Shown one piece after another: positions 1 to 6,060 of a DNA stretch of 6,060 nucleotides. The stretch is from positions 1 through 6,060 of the forward strand of contig JADLGT010000317.1 in assembly GCA_020849195.1 (NCBI GenBank), read 5' to 3'. Source of the stretch: Bacteroidia bacterium. Lineage in GTDB: Bacteria; Bacteroidota; Bacteroidia; JABDFU01. Each line of letters begins with the position of its first letter. Position 1 is the stretch's first letter. The position numbers and the translations under genes are program-made. The notes under the pieces were generated by a model. That model was given only the letters and a program-made list of their open reading frames with translations, had not been told where the DNA came from and searched no databases.

Positions 1-145
1 AATGCGGATGAGTGTGGCCGATAGAAATAACAGCATGTCCGCCATATAAGTCAAGGTATTTTTCTCCATTCTCATCCCACAGTGTTGAGCCTTGAGCTTT
101 AACGATAGCAATGTTGAATAGGGGATAGACGTCGAATAAGTTCAT
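1..145 (-). CDS. argD: Acetylornithine aminotransferase, N-terminal part (cut by window edge)
   Basis: The first 48 codons of a class-III, pyridoxal-phosphate-dependent aminotransferase are visible; the rest lies beyond position 1. The protein begins MNLFDVYPLFNIAIVKAQGS and continues through TLWDENGEKYLDLYGGHAV to SIGHTHPH. The W-D-x-x-G-x-x-Y-L-D-L segment followed by G-G-H-A-V and G-H-x-H-P is the usual N-terminus of ArgD-type acetylornithine aminotransferases, which convert N-acetylglutamate semialdehyde to N-acetylornithine with glutamate as amino donor. The PLP lysine is not in view. The ATG at 143-145 matches the usual family start. The gene follows argC in the same direction after 49 bp, so it is probably in the same operon. 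Ornithine aminotransferase (rocD) is a related alternative, but the arginine neighbours argue for argD. In Bacteroidota the substrate could be the N-succinyl rather than the N-acetyl form; the sequence does not decide this. Confidence 0.9.
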   Translation of the reverse strand, partial: MNLFDVYPLFNIAIVKAQGSTLWDENGEKYLDLYGGHAVISIGHTHPH

Positions 146-194
146 GCTTTATTTTTTATCATTGTGAGGGGGCGAGAAAAACACTGCTGTCAAA
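146..194 (-). other. argC-argD spacer, no recognised element
   Basis: This 49-bp gap separates the argC stop from the argD start. On the coding strand it reads from TTTGACAGCAG through a C-rich stretch to an A-rich run just before the ATG. The first bases resemble a Bacteroidota -33 TTTG box, but there is no matching -7 element at a suitable distance and no hairpin with a T-tract. The simplest reading is an untranslated spacer within one transcript. Confidence 0.5.
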
Positions 195-1181
195 TTAGAA
201 CCCACTGCTTTTCAATTTCAATCCTGTTTTTTCATCTAATCCCATCATCAGATTCATATTCTGAACAGCTTGCCCCGATGCTCCTTTCAGCAAATTATCA
301 GTAATACTTGTAATTAATAGTTGCTCCCCATGTTTCTCTATATGCAAAAATGCTTTATTGGTATTCACCACTTGTTTTAAATCAATTTTATTATCGTTTA
401 CATGTGTAAATACAGCGTCCTTGTAAAAAGTTTTATATAATTTTTTTGCTTCCTGCTCAGTGCCTTTAAAAGTTGTATAAACATTGGCAATAATTCCCCG
501 TGTATGATTTCCCCGATAAGGTATGAAGTAGATATTTTTTTTGAAATTATGTTGAAGTTGCAAAACCGAGTGAGTTATTTCATTTAGATGTTGGTGTTCA
601 AAAGCTTTATAAATAGAGAGAGTACTTTGTCGCCATGAAAAATGTGTTTCGGGCTTCAAGGCTTGCCCTGCCCCTGTGCTGCCGGTAACGGCCGATACGT
701 GTACATCATCATTCAAAAGTTTTTTATCTGCCAAAGGCAATAAGGCCAATTGAATACAAGTTGCGAAACATCCGGGATTAGCTATGTTCGACGCTTTTTC
801 TATTGCCTGCTTATTTAACTCGGGCAGGCCGTAAATAAATGTTCGATTTTGTTTCTTGAAAAAAGTATTCACCCTAAAATCCTGACTGAGGTCGATGATT
901 CGAATCTTTTTATGAATAGTATTTTGTTCGAGAAATTTTACGGAGTCGCCGTGCCCCAAACATAAAAAAAGAACATCTATATCTTGATTTATTTCAGAGC
1001 TAAATTTAAGTTCGCAATCTCCAAATAAGTCTGTGTGTACGTCATAAATATATTTTCCTGCGTTAGATGTGCTGTGTACAAATTTTATACTTACCTGGGG
1101 GTGAAAAATCAAAATACGCAGCATTTCTCCTGCTGTATAGCCTGCCCCGCCTACAATTCCGATATTAATTTTTTTACTCAT
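195..1181 (-). CDS. argC: N-acetyl-gamma-glutamyl-phosphate reductase
   Basis: This 328-residue protein is the NADPH-dependent cytoplasmic reductase that turns N-acetyl-gamma-glutamyl phosphate into N-acetylglutamate semialdehyde, the third step of arginine synthesis. Visible signatures in order are the dinucleotide-binding loop GIVGGAGYTAGE at residues 8-19, HSTSNAG at 36-42, DLSQDFR at 97-103, the catalytic-cysteine motif NPGCFAT at 135-141 with Cys138 as nucleophile, GSTGAG at 167-172, FEHQHLNEI at 194-202 with the conserved active-site histidine region, PYRGNHTRGI at 221-230, and NLLKGASGQAVQN at 297-309. All key residues are present and the length fits the shorter Bacteroidota type (about 320-330 residues), so the gene looks intact. 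Its ATG overlaps the argG stop as ATGA, which suggests translational coupling. As with other Bacteroidota, N-succinyl intermediates are possible; this cannot be decided from ArgC alone. Confidence 0.96.
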   Translation of the reverse strand: MSKKINIGIVGGAGYTAGEMLRILIFHPQVSIKFVHSTSNAGKYIYDVHTDLFGDCELKFSSEINQDIDVLFLCLGHGDSVKFLEQNTIHKKIRIIDLSQDFRVNTFFKKQNRTFIYGLPELNKQAIEKASNIANPGCFATCIQLALLPLADKKLLNDDVHVSAVTGSTGAGQALKPETHFSWRQSTLSIYKAFEHQHLNEITHSVLQLQHNFKKNIYFIPYRGNHTRGIIANVYTTFKGTEQEAKKLYKTFYKDAVFTHVNDNKIDLKQVVNTNKAFLHIEKHGEQLLITSITDNLLKGASGQAVQNMNLMMGLDEKTGLKLKSSGF

Positions 1182-2377
1182 GTTTTGTTTAACTGATTTA
1201 CAGCATTGTAAATGGCCACCTGATTACCAAAAATTTTAGCAAACCCTTTAACGTCATCTCCTGTCCATGAATTATTCATCTCGCCGTAACTGCCAAATTT
1301 AGCCGACATCAGGTCGTGATCGGATTCTATTCCGGTTACTTTAAAAGTATAGGGGGCAAGCGTAACAAAAACTTTTCCATTTACAAAACGTTGAGTATCC
1401 TCTAAAAATTTCTCTATGTTTCGCATTACCGGATCGAGGAATTGTCCTTCGTGCAACCAATTGCCGTACCACACACTCAATTGATCTTTCCAATAGAGTT
1501 GCCACTTAGTTAGTGTATGCTTTTCAAGCGTATGATGTGCTTTAATTGCGATGAGCGGAGCTGATGCTTCAAAGCCCACTCGACCTTTGATGCCGATGAT
1601 TGTGTCGCCTACGTGAATGTCGCGGCCTATAGCAAATGCGGATGCCATTTCGTTAAGTTTGGCAATGGCTGTTGCAGGAGCATATTTTTCGTTGTTCAAT
1701 CCAATCAGTTCTCCTTTTTCAAAAATAAGTGTAACATCTTCTGCTTCTTTTTTCTTTAGCTGAGAAGGAAAAGCTTCTTCGGGCAAATAGTTTGCCGATG
1801 TTAAGGTTTCTTTTCCTCCTACCGATGTTCCCCAGATACCTTTATTAATGGAGTATGCAGCTTTTTCAAAATTCATCTGCACACCGTGCTTTTTCAGGTA
1901 TTCAATTTCTTCCTGGCGCGACAACTTCAAATCACGAATAGGTGTAATAATTTCGGCCGAAGGTATAAGTATGTTAAAAGCCATGTCAAACCGAACCTGG
2001 TCGTTGCCGGCTCCGGTACTTCCGTGAGCAACGGCATCAGCTTTTATTTTCTTTACGTAGTCGGCTATGGTAAGTGCCTGAAAGATACGTTCGGCACTTA
2101 CGGAAAGAGGATATGTATTATTCTTCAATACATTTCCGTAAATGAGATATTTAATGCAGCGGTTGTAAAAATCATCTACGGCATTAATGCACGAATAAGA
2201 GGCGCAGCCAAGCGACAGGGCGCGTTTTTCAATTTCTGAAATTTCTTGTTTCGAAAAACCACCGGTATCAACGGTTACGGCATGCACCTCCATGTTTTTT
2301 TCTTTTGACAGGTGAATGGCGCAGAACGTAGTATCGAGGCCGCCACTATAGGCAAGCACAACTTTTTTCTTATTCAT
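1178..2377 (-). CDS. argG: Argininosuccinate synthase
   Basis: This 399-residue enzyme joins citrulline and aspartate with ATP to give argininosuccinate, AMP and pyrophosphate in the cytoplasm. The N-type ATP pyrophosphatase P-loop AYSGGLDT lies at residues 9-16. YPLSVSAER follows at 89-97, the nucleotide/citrulline-binding signature HGSTGAGNDQVRFD at 118-131, and YSINKGIWGTSVGGKET at 175-191. These last two differ from the commoner HGCTGKGNDQVRFE and YS-x-D-x-N-LWG-x-S forms, but match the variant I know from Bacteroides-type ArgG, as does the C-terminal region with YGEMN and WTGDD. The length is close to the usual 400. The ATG at 2375-2377 sits inside the end of the upstream GNAT gene (8-bp overlap, ATGAATAA), and the stop overlaps argC by 4 bp, so three reading frames are joined in one transcript. 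The upstream stretch is A-rich without a clear Shine-Dalgarno sequence. Confidence 0.97.
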   Translation of the reverse strand: MNKKKVVLAYSGGLDTTFCAIHLSKEKNMEVHAVTVDTGGFSKQEISEIEKRALSLGCASYSCINAVDDFYNRCIKYLIYGNVLKNNTYPLSVSAERIFQALTIADYVKKIKADAVAHGSTGAGNDQVRFDMAFNILIPSAEIITPIRDLKLSRQEEIEYLKKHGVQMNFEKAAYSINKGIWGTSVGGKETLTSANYLPEEAFPSQLKKKEAEDVTLIFEKGELIGLNNEKYAPATAIAKLNEMASAFAIGRDIHVGDTIIGIKGRVGFEASAPLIAIKAHHTLEKHTLTKWQLYWKDQLSVWYGNWLHEGQFLDPVMRNIEKFLEDTQRFVNGKVFVTLAPYTFKVTGIESDHDLMSAKFGSYGEMNNSWTGDDVKGFAKIFGNQVAIYNAVNQLNKT

Positions 2378-3038
2378 TTTTTGTAATCAGTTCTTTTTTT
2401 AAAAGGATAAAATTTTTAAGCCGTATAAACCGCTCATACAACTTCGAACGCTTTTTAAAAGTCTCGGCAGGCGTTTCTATTTTTTTTATTTCCTTTTCGG
2501 CAGGGTCGTACAACATAGCCGTGCACAAACAATTTTTCCGTTCCTTCATGGATAGAATGTCGTAGTTGACACAGTTTTGACATCCCTTCCAAAAATCGTT
2601 ATCTGTTGTAAGCTCAGAATAAGTAACGGGTTCGTAGCCCAGTTCGGAGTTTATTTTCATTACCGCAAGTCCGGTAGTTAATCCGAAAATTTTTGCATTT
2701 GGATATTTTTGTCGAGACAGTTCAAATATTTTTTTCTTGATGGCTTTTGCCAATCCGCTTTTGCGGAACACAGGATTTACGATGAGTCCGGAGTTGGCGA
2801 CAAATTGTTCGTGACTCCATGTTTCTATATAACAGAAGCCAGCCCAAGTGCCATCGTTATGAACAGCAATAACCGCCTTACCTTCACGCATTTTCTGCGC
2901 GACATAATCGGGCGAGCGTTTAGCAATGCCGGTGCCACGCACCTTGGCCGATTCGGCCATTTCGTTTACAATTTGTTCTTTGAAAACAACATGTTCGGAC
3001 CCCGCAACAACCACTTTGAAATCGGACAGCGTGCTCAT
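2370..3038 (-). CDS. GNAT-family N-acyltransferase heading the arginine operon (candidate N-acylglutamate synthase)
   Basis: This 222-residue protein has a GNAT fold: a central strand AVIAVHNDGTWAGFCYIE near residues 55-72, then acyl-CoA-binding motif A at 84-100, with GLIVNPVFR followed by the pyrophosphate loop RKSGLA (92-97) and a lysine-rich helix. A later strand and helix at 116-135 end in NSELGYEPV, a common GNAT motif-B ending. Unusual additions are four cysteines in the pattern C-x2-C-x13-C-x-C (Cys153, 156, 170, 172), which could bind metal, and a basic, probably helical tail from about 180 on. Its position as first gene before argG and argC, with overlapping coding sequence, suggests that it makes N-acetyl- (or N-succinyl-) glutamate, in place of a classical ArgA or ArgJ. 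That role is inferred from context; acylation of another substrate or a regulatory role is possible. The ATG at 3036-3038 lies just downstream of the only gap in the area. Confidence 0.85.
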   Translation of the reverse strand: MSTLSDFKVVVAGSEHVVFKEQIVNEMAESAKVRGTGIAKRSPDYVAQKMREGKAVIAVHNDGTWAGFCYIETWSHEQFVANSGLIVNPVFRKSGLAKAIKKKIFELSRQKYPNAKIFGLTTGLAVMKINSELGYEPVTYSELTTDNDFWKGCQNCVNYDILSMKERKNCLCTAMLYDPAEKEIKKIETPAETFKKRSKLYERFIRLKNFILLKKELITKNE

Positions 3039-3154
3039 TTACACCAATTGTTTAATTACTAGTTACCTTCTGAATTTGGGAGCATAAATATAAATAAAAA
3101 TGAAAGCCACAGCCCGGCAGAAGAGGAATATATTAATGAACATTTCCGCAATCA
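3039..3154 (-). promoter_or_regulatory. Intergenic leader with the probable promoter of the arginine operon
   Basis: This 116-bp stretch is the only gap of any size between the propeller gene and the GNAT-argG-argC-argD block, so the arginine operon promoter is expected here. On the coding strand an AT-rich tract contains TATATTTA at 3092-3085, a near match to the Bacteroidota -7 consensus TAnnTTTG with the final G missing. No good TTTG -33 box stands 19-21 bp upstream of it. The imperfect palindrome AACAATTGGT lies just before the start codon, but I cannot tie it to an arginine repressor site. No strong terminator hairpin with T-run is visible for the upstream gene, so read-through is possible. 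Confidence 0.35.
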
Positions 3155-5317
3155 TTATTTCATATACGATGAAATATCGATGCTCCATAACCCGCGCCCG
3201 TATGTTGCTGCATACAGTTTTTTCTCATGGTAATTTATTTCCAGCTCACTTACAATTACATTAGGTAAGTTACCGGGAAGAGGCTCCCACTTAGTCGTTG
3301 ATGCATTACGGAAATAAACTCCCCGATCGGTAGCTGCAAAAAGCATGTCGTTGCTATTTCTTAGGTAAACAAGGCTGTACACGGGCGTTTCAGGCAGGCC
3401 TTGAGCGAAAGGCTCCCAGCTTGCTCCTCCATTTATTGAATACATTATTTTATTGCTGCCGGCAACGGCGGTGTCTATATCATCATTGTACATATAAGCG
3501 CCTGTAAATGCAGCCCAAACTTTGTTGGGGTTATCGGAAGCCGAAACAGGTTTTACAAAGTTGAAATATACGCGGGGTTTAAATGGGCTTATCTCTTCCC
3601 AACAACCATTGTAACAGGCTTCACTTCCGCCACCAACCGAGGTCTTAAAAATTCTGCCTCCCGTAAACCCTGTGTAAATACGTTTATGGTCGGCGAGATT
3701 CACATCAATGCCGGTTAAAACCGAATAGGGCATCATGCTATCGATTCGGGTAAGCCGCTCCCACTGAATTTCGTTATCGGTTTCATTTTGAAAAGTGCCC
3801 TTATACAATTGCGTAAATCCGAAATAATAAACATTATGGTCAATGGGGTCTTCAACCACCGGCCCGTTGTTTAGCGCATTGAGGTTGTAATCGCGGGGTT
3901 TAAGAATGCCTGAAAATGATTTGCCTCCATTAACCGAACGCATATTCAGTCCATAGGTATCTGTTGTTCCTAAATTTAAAGCGGCAGAAAAAATAATTTT
4001 ATCGTTGGTATAATCAATAATGCCTTCGCGCCCATCTCCGCCAAGTACATTACGCCACTGTTTATCGGCAGGAAGTGATGCGTCGAAAATATTGGCTCCG
4101 GCATCCTGATGACCGCTCATTACCAATCCTGATTTGGTCTCCGAAGAGCCTATTGAATTTATAGTAGCAATGTTTAACCCATTACTTGCATCTTTTCGAA
4201 GTGTGGCATTCCATAAGCCACCGTCGTTTGCTACAAACAGCTCATGTGTGATGGGAGCAAAGGCAAAATCATGTATATCGGCATGACCTATGGTAAGGCC
4301 TTCCCAGTTCTCGTAAATATTCCGAGTGTTAAATGTGGTGTCGGTAATATTTTTACTCCGGTAAAACTCCCATGCTTTTCCAATATAAATTTGATTGGGG
4401 TCAACAGGATTTACACCAATGGAAACTTTATCGCGGTGATCGTTCGGATAGGGAATTGTTTTAGCCTTCCATGTTTTACATGCATCGGTCGAAACGTACA
4501 GATCGTTGTTGTTCGCCTTGTCTTTATTTCCAATCATAGCATAAACAATAGAAGGATTGGATGGAGCAATAGCAATATCAATTATCATATTTTCTTTTGA
4601 GGTAAACACATTTTGATTGTCGGCCATTATTTCCCATGTTTTACCTGCATCAGTCGAGCGCATGATTACAATATCATTATTGTAATTCGTGCGGGTTCCG
4701 GCAACATAAATAATTTTGCTGTTTTGAGTATTTAATTCAAGCCCGTGGTAATCGCCGTTTAAAATTTTTGACCACTTTTTTCCGGCATTGGTTGTTTTAT
4801 AAATTCCTTGCGAAGTAGCGGCATAAAGTATTTTATTTTTTACCGGGTCCATTACTAAACGTGCTATACAATTTGGCGTACTTGGATTTAAAGTTAATCC
4901 GGCTGATACACTTGACCATGTTTTTCCGCCATCGTTTGTAACATAAATGTTTAATGGAGATATGTGCTTTCGTTTGTAACGCGTTCCGGAAGCGATATAT
5001 AATTGTTTCGAATTTTTTGGATTTATGGCTATATCAGCAACGCCAATAAACGGAAGTTGATCGGTGCTGCAATCGTTATTACTCCAGCTTTCTCCGTTAT
5101 TAATACTTTTCCATAATCCACCGGTTGGAGATCCGGCATACATTATTTTATTTGTTTCCCCATTATAAGCGGGGTCGAAAGCAATACATTCGAGGCGGCC
5201 TATTCCTAGTCCAGGGTTGTAAACAGGGCCTAAAGCTTCCCATACGGGTTGCGCAGGCAATAAAAAGTGAGACAGAATTAGAAATAAAAATGCGAGCAGC
5301 ATATTACGTGTTGTCAT
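3155..5317 (-). CDS. Secreted Asp-box (BNR/VPS10-like) beta-propeller protein
   Basis: This 720-residue protein starts with a signal peptide: a hydrophobic core at about residues 6-20 ends in LLPAQ, with probable cleavage near residue 23. There is no lipobox cysteine. Seven Asp-box motifs of the S-x-[DN]-x-G-x-[ST]-W type mark beta-propeller blades: SINNGESW (71-78), TNDGGKTW (127-134), TTNAGKKW (175-182), STDAGKTW (221-228), STDACKTW (276-283), SVNGGKSF (461-468) and SINGGASW (627-634). Between them lie HADIHDF (345-351), GHQDAG (402-407) and GGDG (426-429), which recur in Bacteroidota proteins annotated as sortilin/VPS10-like or putative glycosyl hydrolases. The length would suit one large or two seven-bladed propellers. 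Such folds bind or cut polysaccharides, or bind proteins; the function here is unknown. The chain ends right after the last strand (YGRGLWSIDISSYMK), with no visible type IX secretion sorting domain. The ATG overlaps the upstream stop as ATGA. Confidence 0.85.
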   Translation of the reverse strand: MTTRNMLLAFLFLILSHFLLPAQPVWEALGPVYNPGLGIGRLECIAFDPAYNGETNKIMYAGSPTGGLWKSINNGESWSNNDCSTDQLPFIGVADIAINPKNSKQLYIASGTRYKRKHISPLNIYVTNDGGKTWSSVSAGLTLNPSTPNCIARLVMDPVKNKILYAATSQGIYKTTNAGKKWSKILNGDYHGLELNTQNSKIIYVAGTRTNYNNDIVIMRSTDAGKTWEIMADNQNVFTSKENMIIDIAIAPSNPSIVYAMIGNKDKANNNDLYVSTDACKTWKAKTIPYPNDHRDKVSIGVNPVDPNQIYIGKAWEFYRSKNITDTTFNTRNIYENWEGLTIGHADIHDFAFAPITHELFVANDGGLWNATLRKDASNGLNIATINSIGSSETKSGLVMSGHQDAGANIFDASLPADKQWRNVLGGDGREGIIDYTNDKIIFSAALNLGTTDTYGLNMRSVNGGKSFSGILKPRDYNLNALNNGPVVEDPIDHNVYYFGFTQLYKGTFQNETDNEIQWERLTRIDSMMPYSVLTGIDVNLADHKRIYTGFTGGRIFKTSVGGGSEACYNGCWEEISPFKPRVYFNFVKPVSASDNPNKVWAAFTGAYMYNDDIDTAVAGSNKIMYSINGGASWEPFAQGLPETPVYSLVYLRNSNDMLFAATDRGVYFRNASTTKWEPLPGNLPNVIVSELEINYHEKKLYAATYGRGLWSIDISSYMK

Positions 5318-6060
5318 TGTTCAATAGCATTTGCAGGTTCAAACTTTTCGATAGTAAAATTATCAACAAATATTGGCTGTTTGTCTCGGTACCATAAATA
5401 AATTTTTATTTTATCGTTCGCGCTTCTTACTTCCGGAGTCATATAATCCATTGTAACTGTAACCCATCCATTCTCCGATTTTTTGCTTTTAATTGTTTCC
5501 GATGTTCTGTATTTGTACGACTCATCCTTTCTGTTAACAAACGACACTACAATCAGTGGCAAATTGCCTTCGGTATTTTCGTTTGGAAAAAAAACAGAAA
5601 CACTTGATCGTATCCACGCATATTCTGCGTTTGTTATTTCTTTATACGGCATTTCGAATGGTTTTGTGTAAGGAAATGTGCTGTCCATTTTTAATGAATA
5701 TTGCCCTGCGGAAGCAAATGAGTTTGAGAAATGCTGTTTGTCGGTTTCGTTTTCGAAACTTTCGTTTTGCAAAAAGCTTTTTTGGCAAGAAAGTGTATCC
5801 GGCATAGTTTCAACTGCATCGGAAGGTCGTTGTACGAGTAATAATTTTTTATCAGCATCGGTTACGTTTGTTTTCCCGAATATTCTGAAATAATATGCCG
5901 CTGTCATTCGTTCGGAACTGATTATTTTAGCTTTTGTTTGCCAAGTTTGAAAAAGATTAAGTGCCAATAATACTACCATAATCGCTTTTAGCCATTTCTG
6001 AGGATGGTTTTTTATAAAGTACCCGAACGGAATAGCAAGCAACGCATAGCACGATACTAA
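5314..6060 (-). CDS. C-terminal part of a polytopic membrane protein, probably a GT39/ArnT-like glycosyltransferase
   Basis: The reading frame is open to the window edge, leaving 248 residues and no true start in view. The TTG at 6040-6042 is only an internal leucine codon, since the frame continues upstream without a stop. The visible part begins with a hydrophobic stretch (1-16), a short loop with lysines and NHPQ, and a second membrane helix (about 24-40, KAIMVVLLALNLFQTWQ). The segment that follows, with MTAAYYFRIFG at about 52-62, resembles the region after the last membrane helix in Bacteroidota ArnT/PMT-type glycosyltransferases. Residues from about 95 to 242 are soluble, alternate in a beta pattern, and contain SFENE, AGQYSLKMD, GWVTVTMDYMTP and QPIFVDNFTIEKF. 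This looks like a galactose-binding or carbohydrate-binding jelly-roll domain, probably on the periplasmic side. The family call rests on recollection, because the catalytic N-terminus is missing. The stop overlaps the propeller gene start by 4 bp. Confidence 0.6.
   Translation of the reverse strand, partial: LVSCYALLAIPFGYFIKNHPQKWLKAIMVVLLALNLFQTWQTKAKIISSERMTAAYYFRIFGKTNVTDADKKLLLVQRPSDAVETMPDTLSCQKSFLQNESFENETDKQHFSNSFASAGQYSLKMDSTFPYTKPFEMPYKEITNAEYAWIRSSVSVFFPNENTEGNLPLIVVSFVNRKDESYKYRTSETIKSKKSENGWVTVTMDYMTPEVRSANDKIKIYLWYRDKQPIFVDNFTIEKFEPANAIEQ

Noticed and set aside
118..194. TTTGAC near the argC stop as a separate promoter for argD
   Set aside because: No -7 TAnnTTTG element follows at a suitable distance, and the 49-bp spacer is ordinary within an operon.
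1886..2239. 117-codon plus-strand open frame inside argG
   Set aside because: It lies wholly antisense to a well-supported argG, and its translation shows no family motif; it is a by-product of argG codon use.
2709..3062. 117-codon plus-strand open frame across the start of the GNAT gene
   Set aside because: It is antisense to the GNAT coding region with its clear motif A, and has no recognisable domain.
3098..3120. Possible hairpin terminator GCC-GGGCTGT-GGC followed by a T-rich tract on the minus strand
   Set aside because: The stem has only three base pairs and the T-rich tract is broken by other bases, so it is too weak to call a terminator.
4244..4600. 118-codon plus-strand open frame inside the propeller gene
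   Set aside because: It is antisense to blades with intact Asp boxes and shows no protein-like features of its own.
5125..5893. Several short plus-strand open frames (62-90 codons)
   Set aside because: They are antisense to the propeller start and the membrane protein tail, overlap one another in different frames, and carry no motif.
6040..6042. TTG as start codon of the membrane protein gene
   Set aside because: The same frame runs on to the window edge with no stop, and the visible part begins in the middle of a membrane region, so the gene is cut by the window.

Overview
The window looks like a chromosomal piece of a member of the Bacteroidota. The DNA is AT-rich and no gene start relies on a clear Shine-Dalgarno sequence. 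The ArgG, ArgC and GNAT proteins carry motifs typical of the Bacteroidota versions of these families, and the gene order GNAT - argG - argC - argD is the arginine-cluster order I associate with that phylum. This assignment is made from recalled family features, not from a search. A genus cannot be named.

All six genes lie on the minus strand, so transcription runs from high to low coordinates. Two blocks can be seen. The first block (6060 to 3155) is an envelope-related pair. It starts with the C-terminal end of a membrane protein cut by the window edge, probably a polyprenyl-sugar-dependent glycosyltransferase of the GT39/ArnT type with an extracytoplasmic beta-rich tail. This gene overlaps by 4 bp (ATGA) a gene for a 720-residue secreted beta-propeller protein with Asp-box (BNR) repeats. 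A gap of 116 bp follows, which probably holds the promoter of the second block.

The second block (3038 to 1) is the start of an arginine biosynthesis operon: a GNAT-family acyltransferase, argG (argininosuccinate synthase), argC (N-acetyl-gamma-glutamyl-phosphate reductase) and the first 48 codons of argD (acetylornithine aminotransferase). The first three overlap by 8 bp and 4 bp; argD follows after a 49-bp spacer. The products fit one pathway: the GNAT protein is a plausible supplier of acylated glutamate, ArgC makes the semialdehyde, ArgD aminates it, and ArgG acts later on citrulline. The kinase (argB), transcarbamylase (argF-type), deacylase (argE) and lyase (argH) are expected just beyond position 1 but are not in view.

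No RNA gene, insertion sequence, CRISPR array, long repeat or attachment site was found. I do not see a convincing undescribed system. The points most worth a second look are the GNAT protein with its cysteine cluster at the head of the arginine operon, and the coupled membrane protein/propeller pair.
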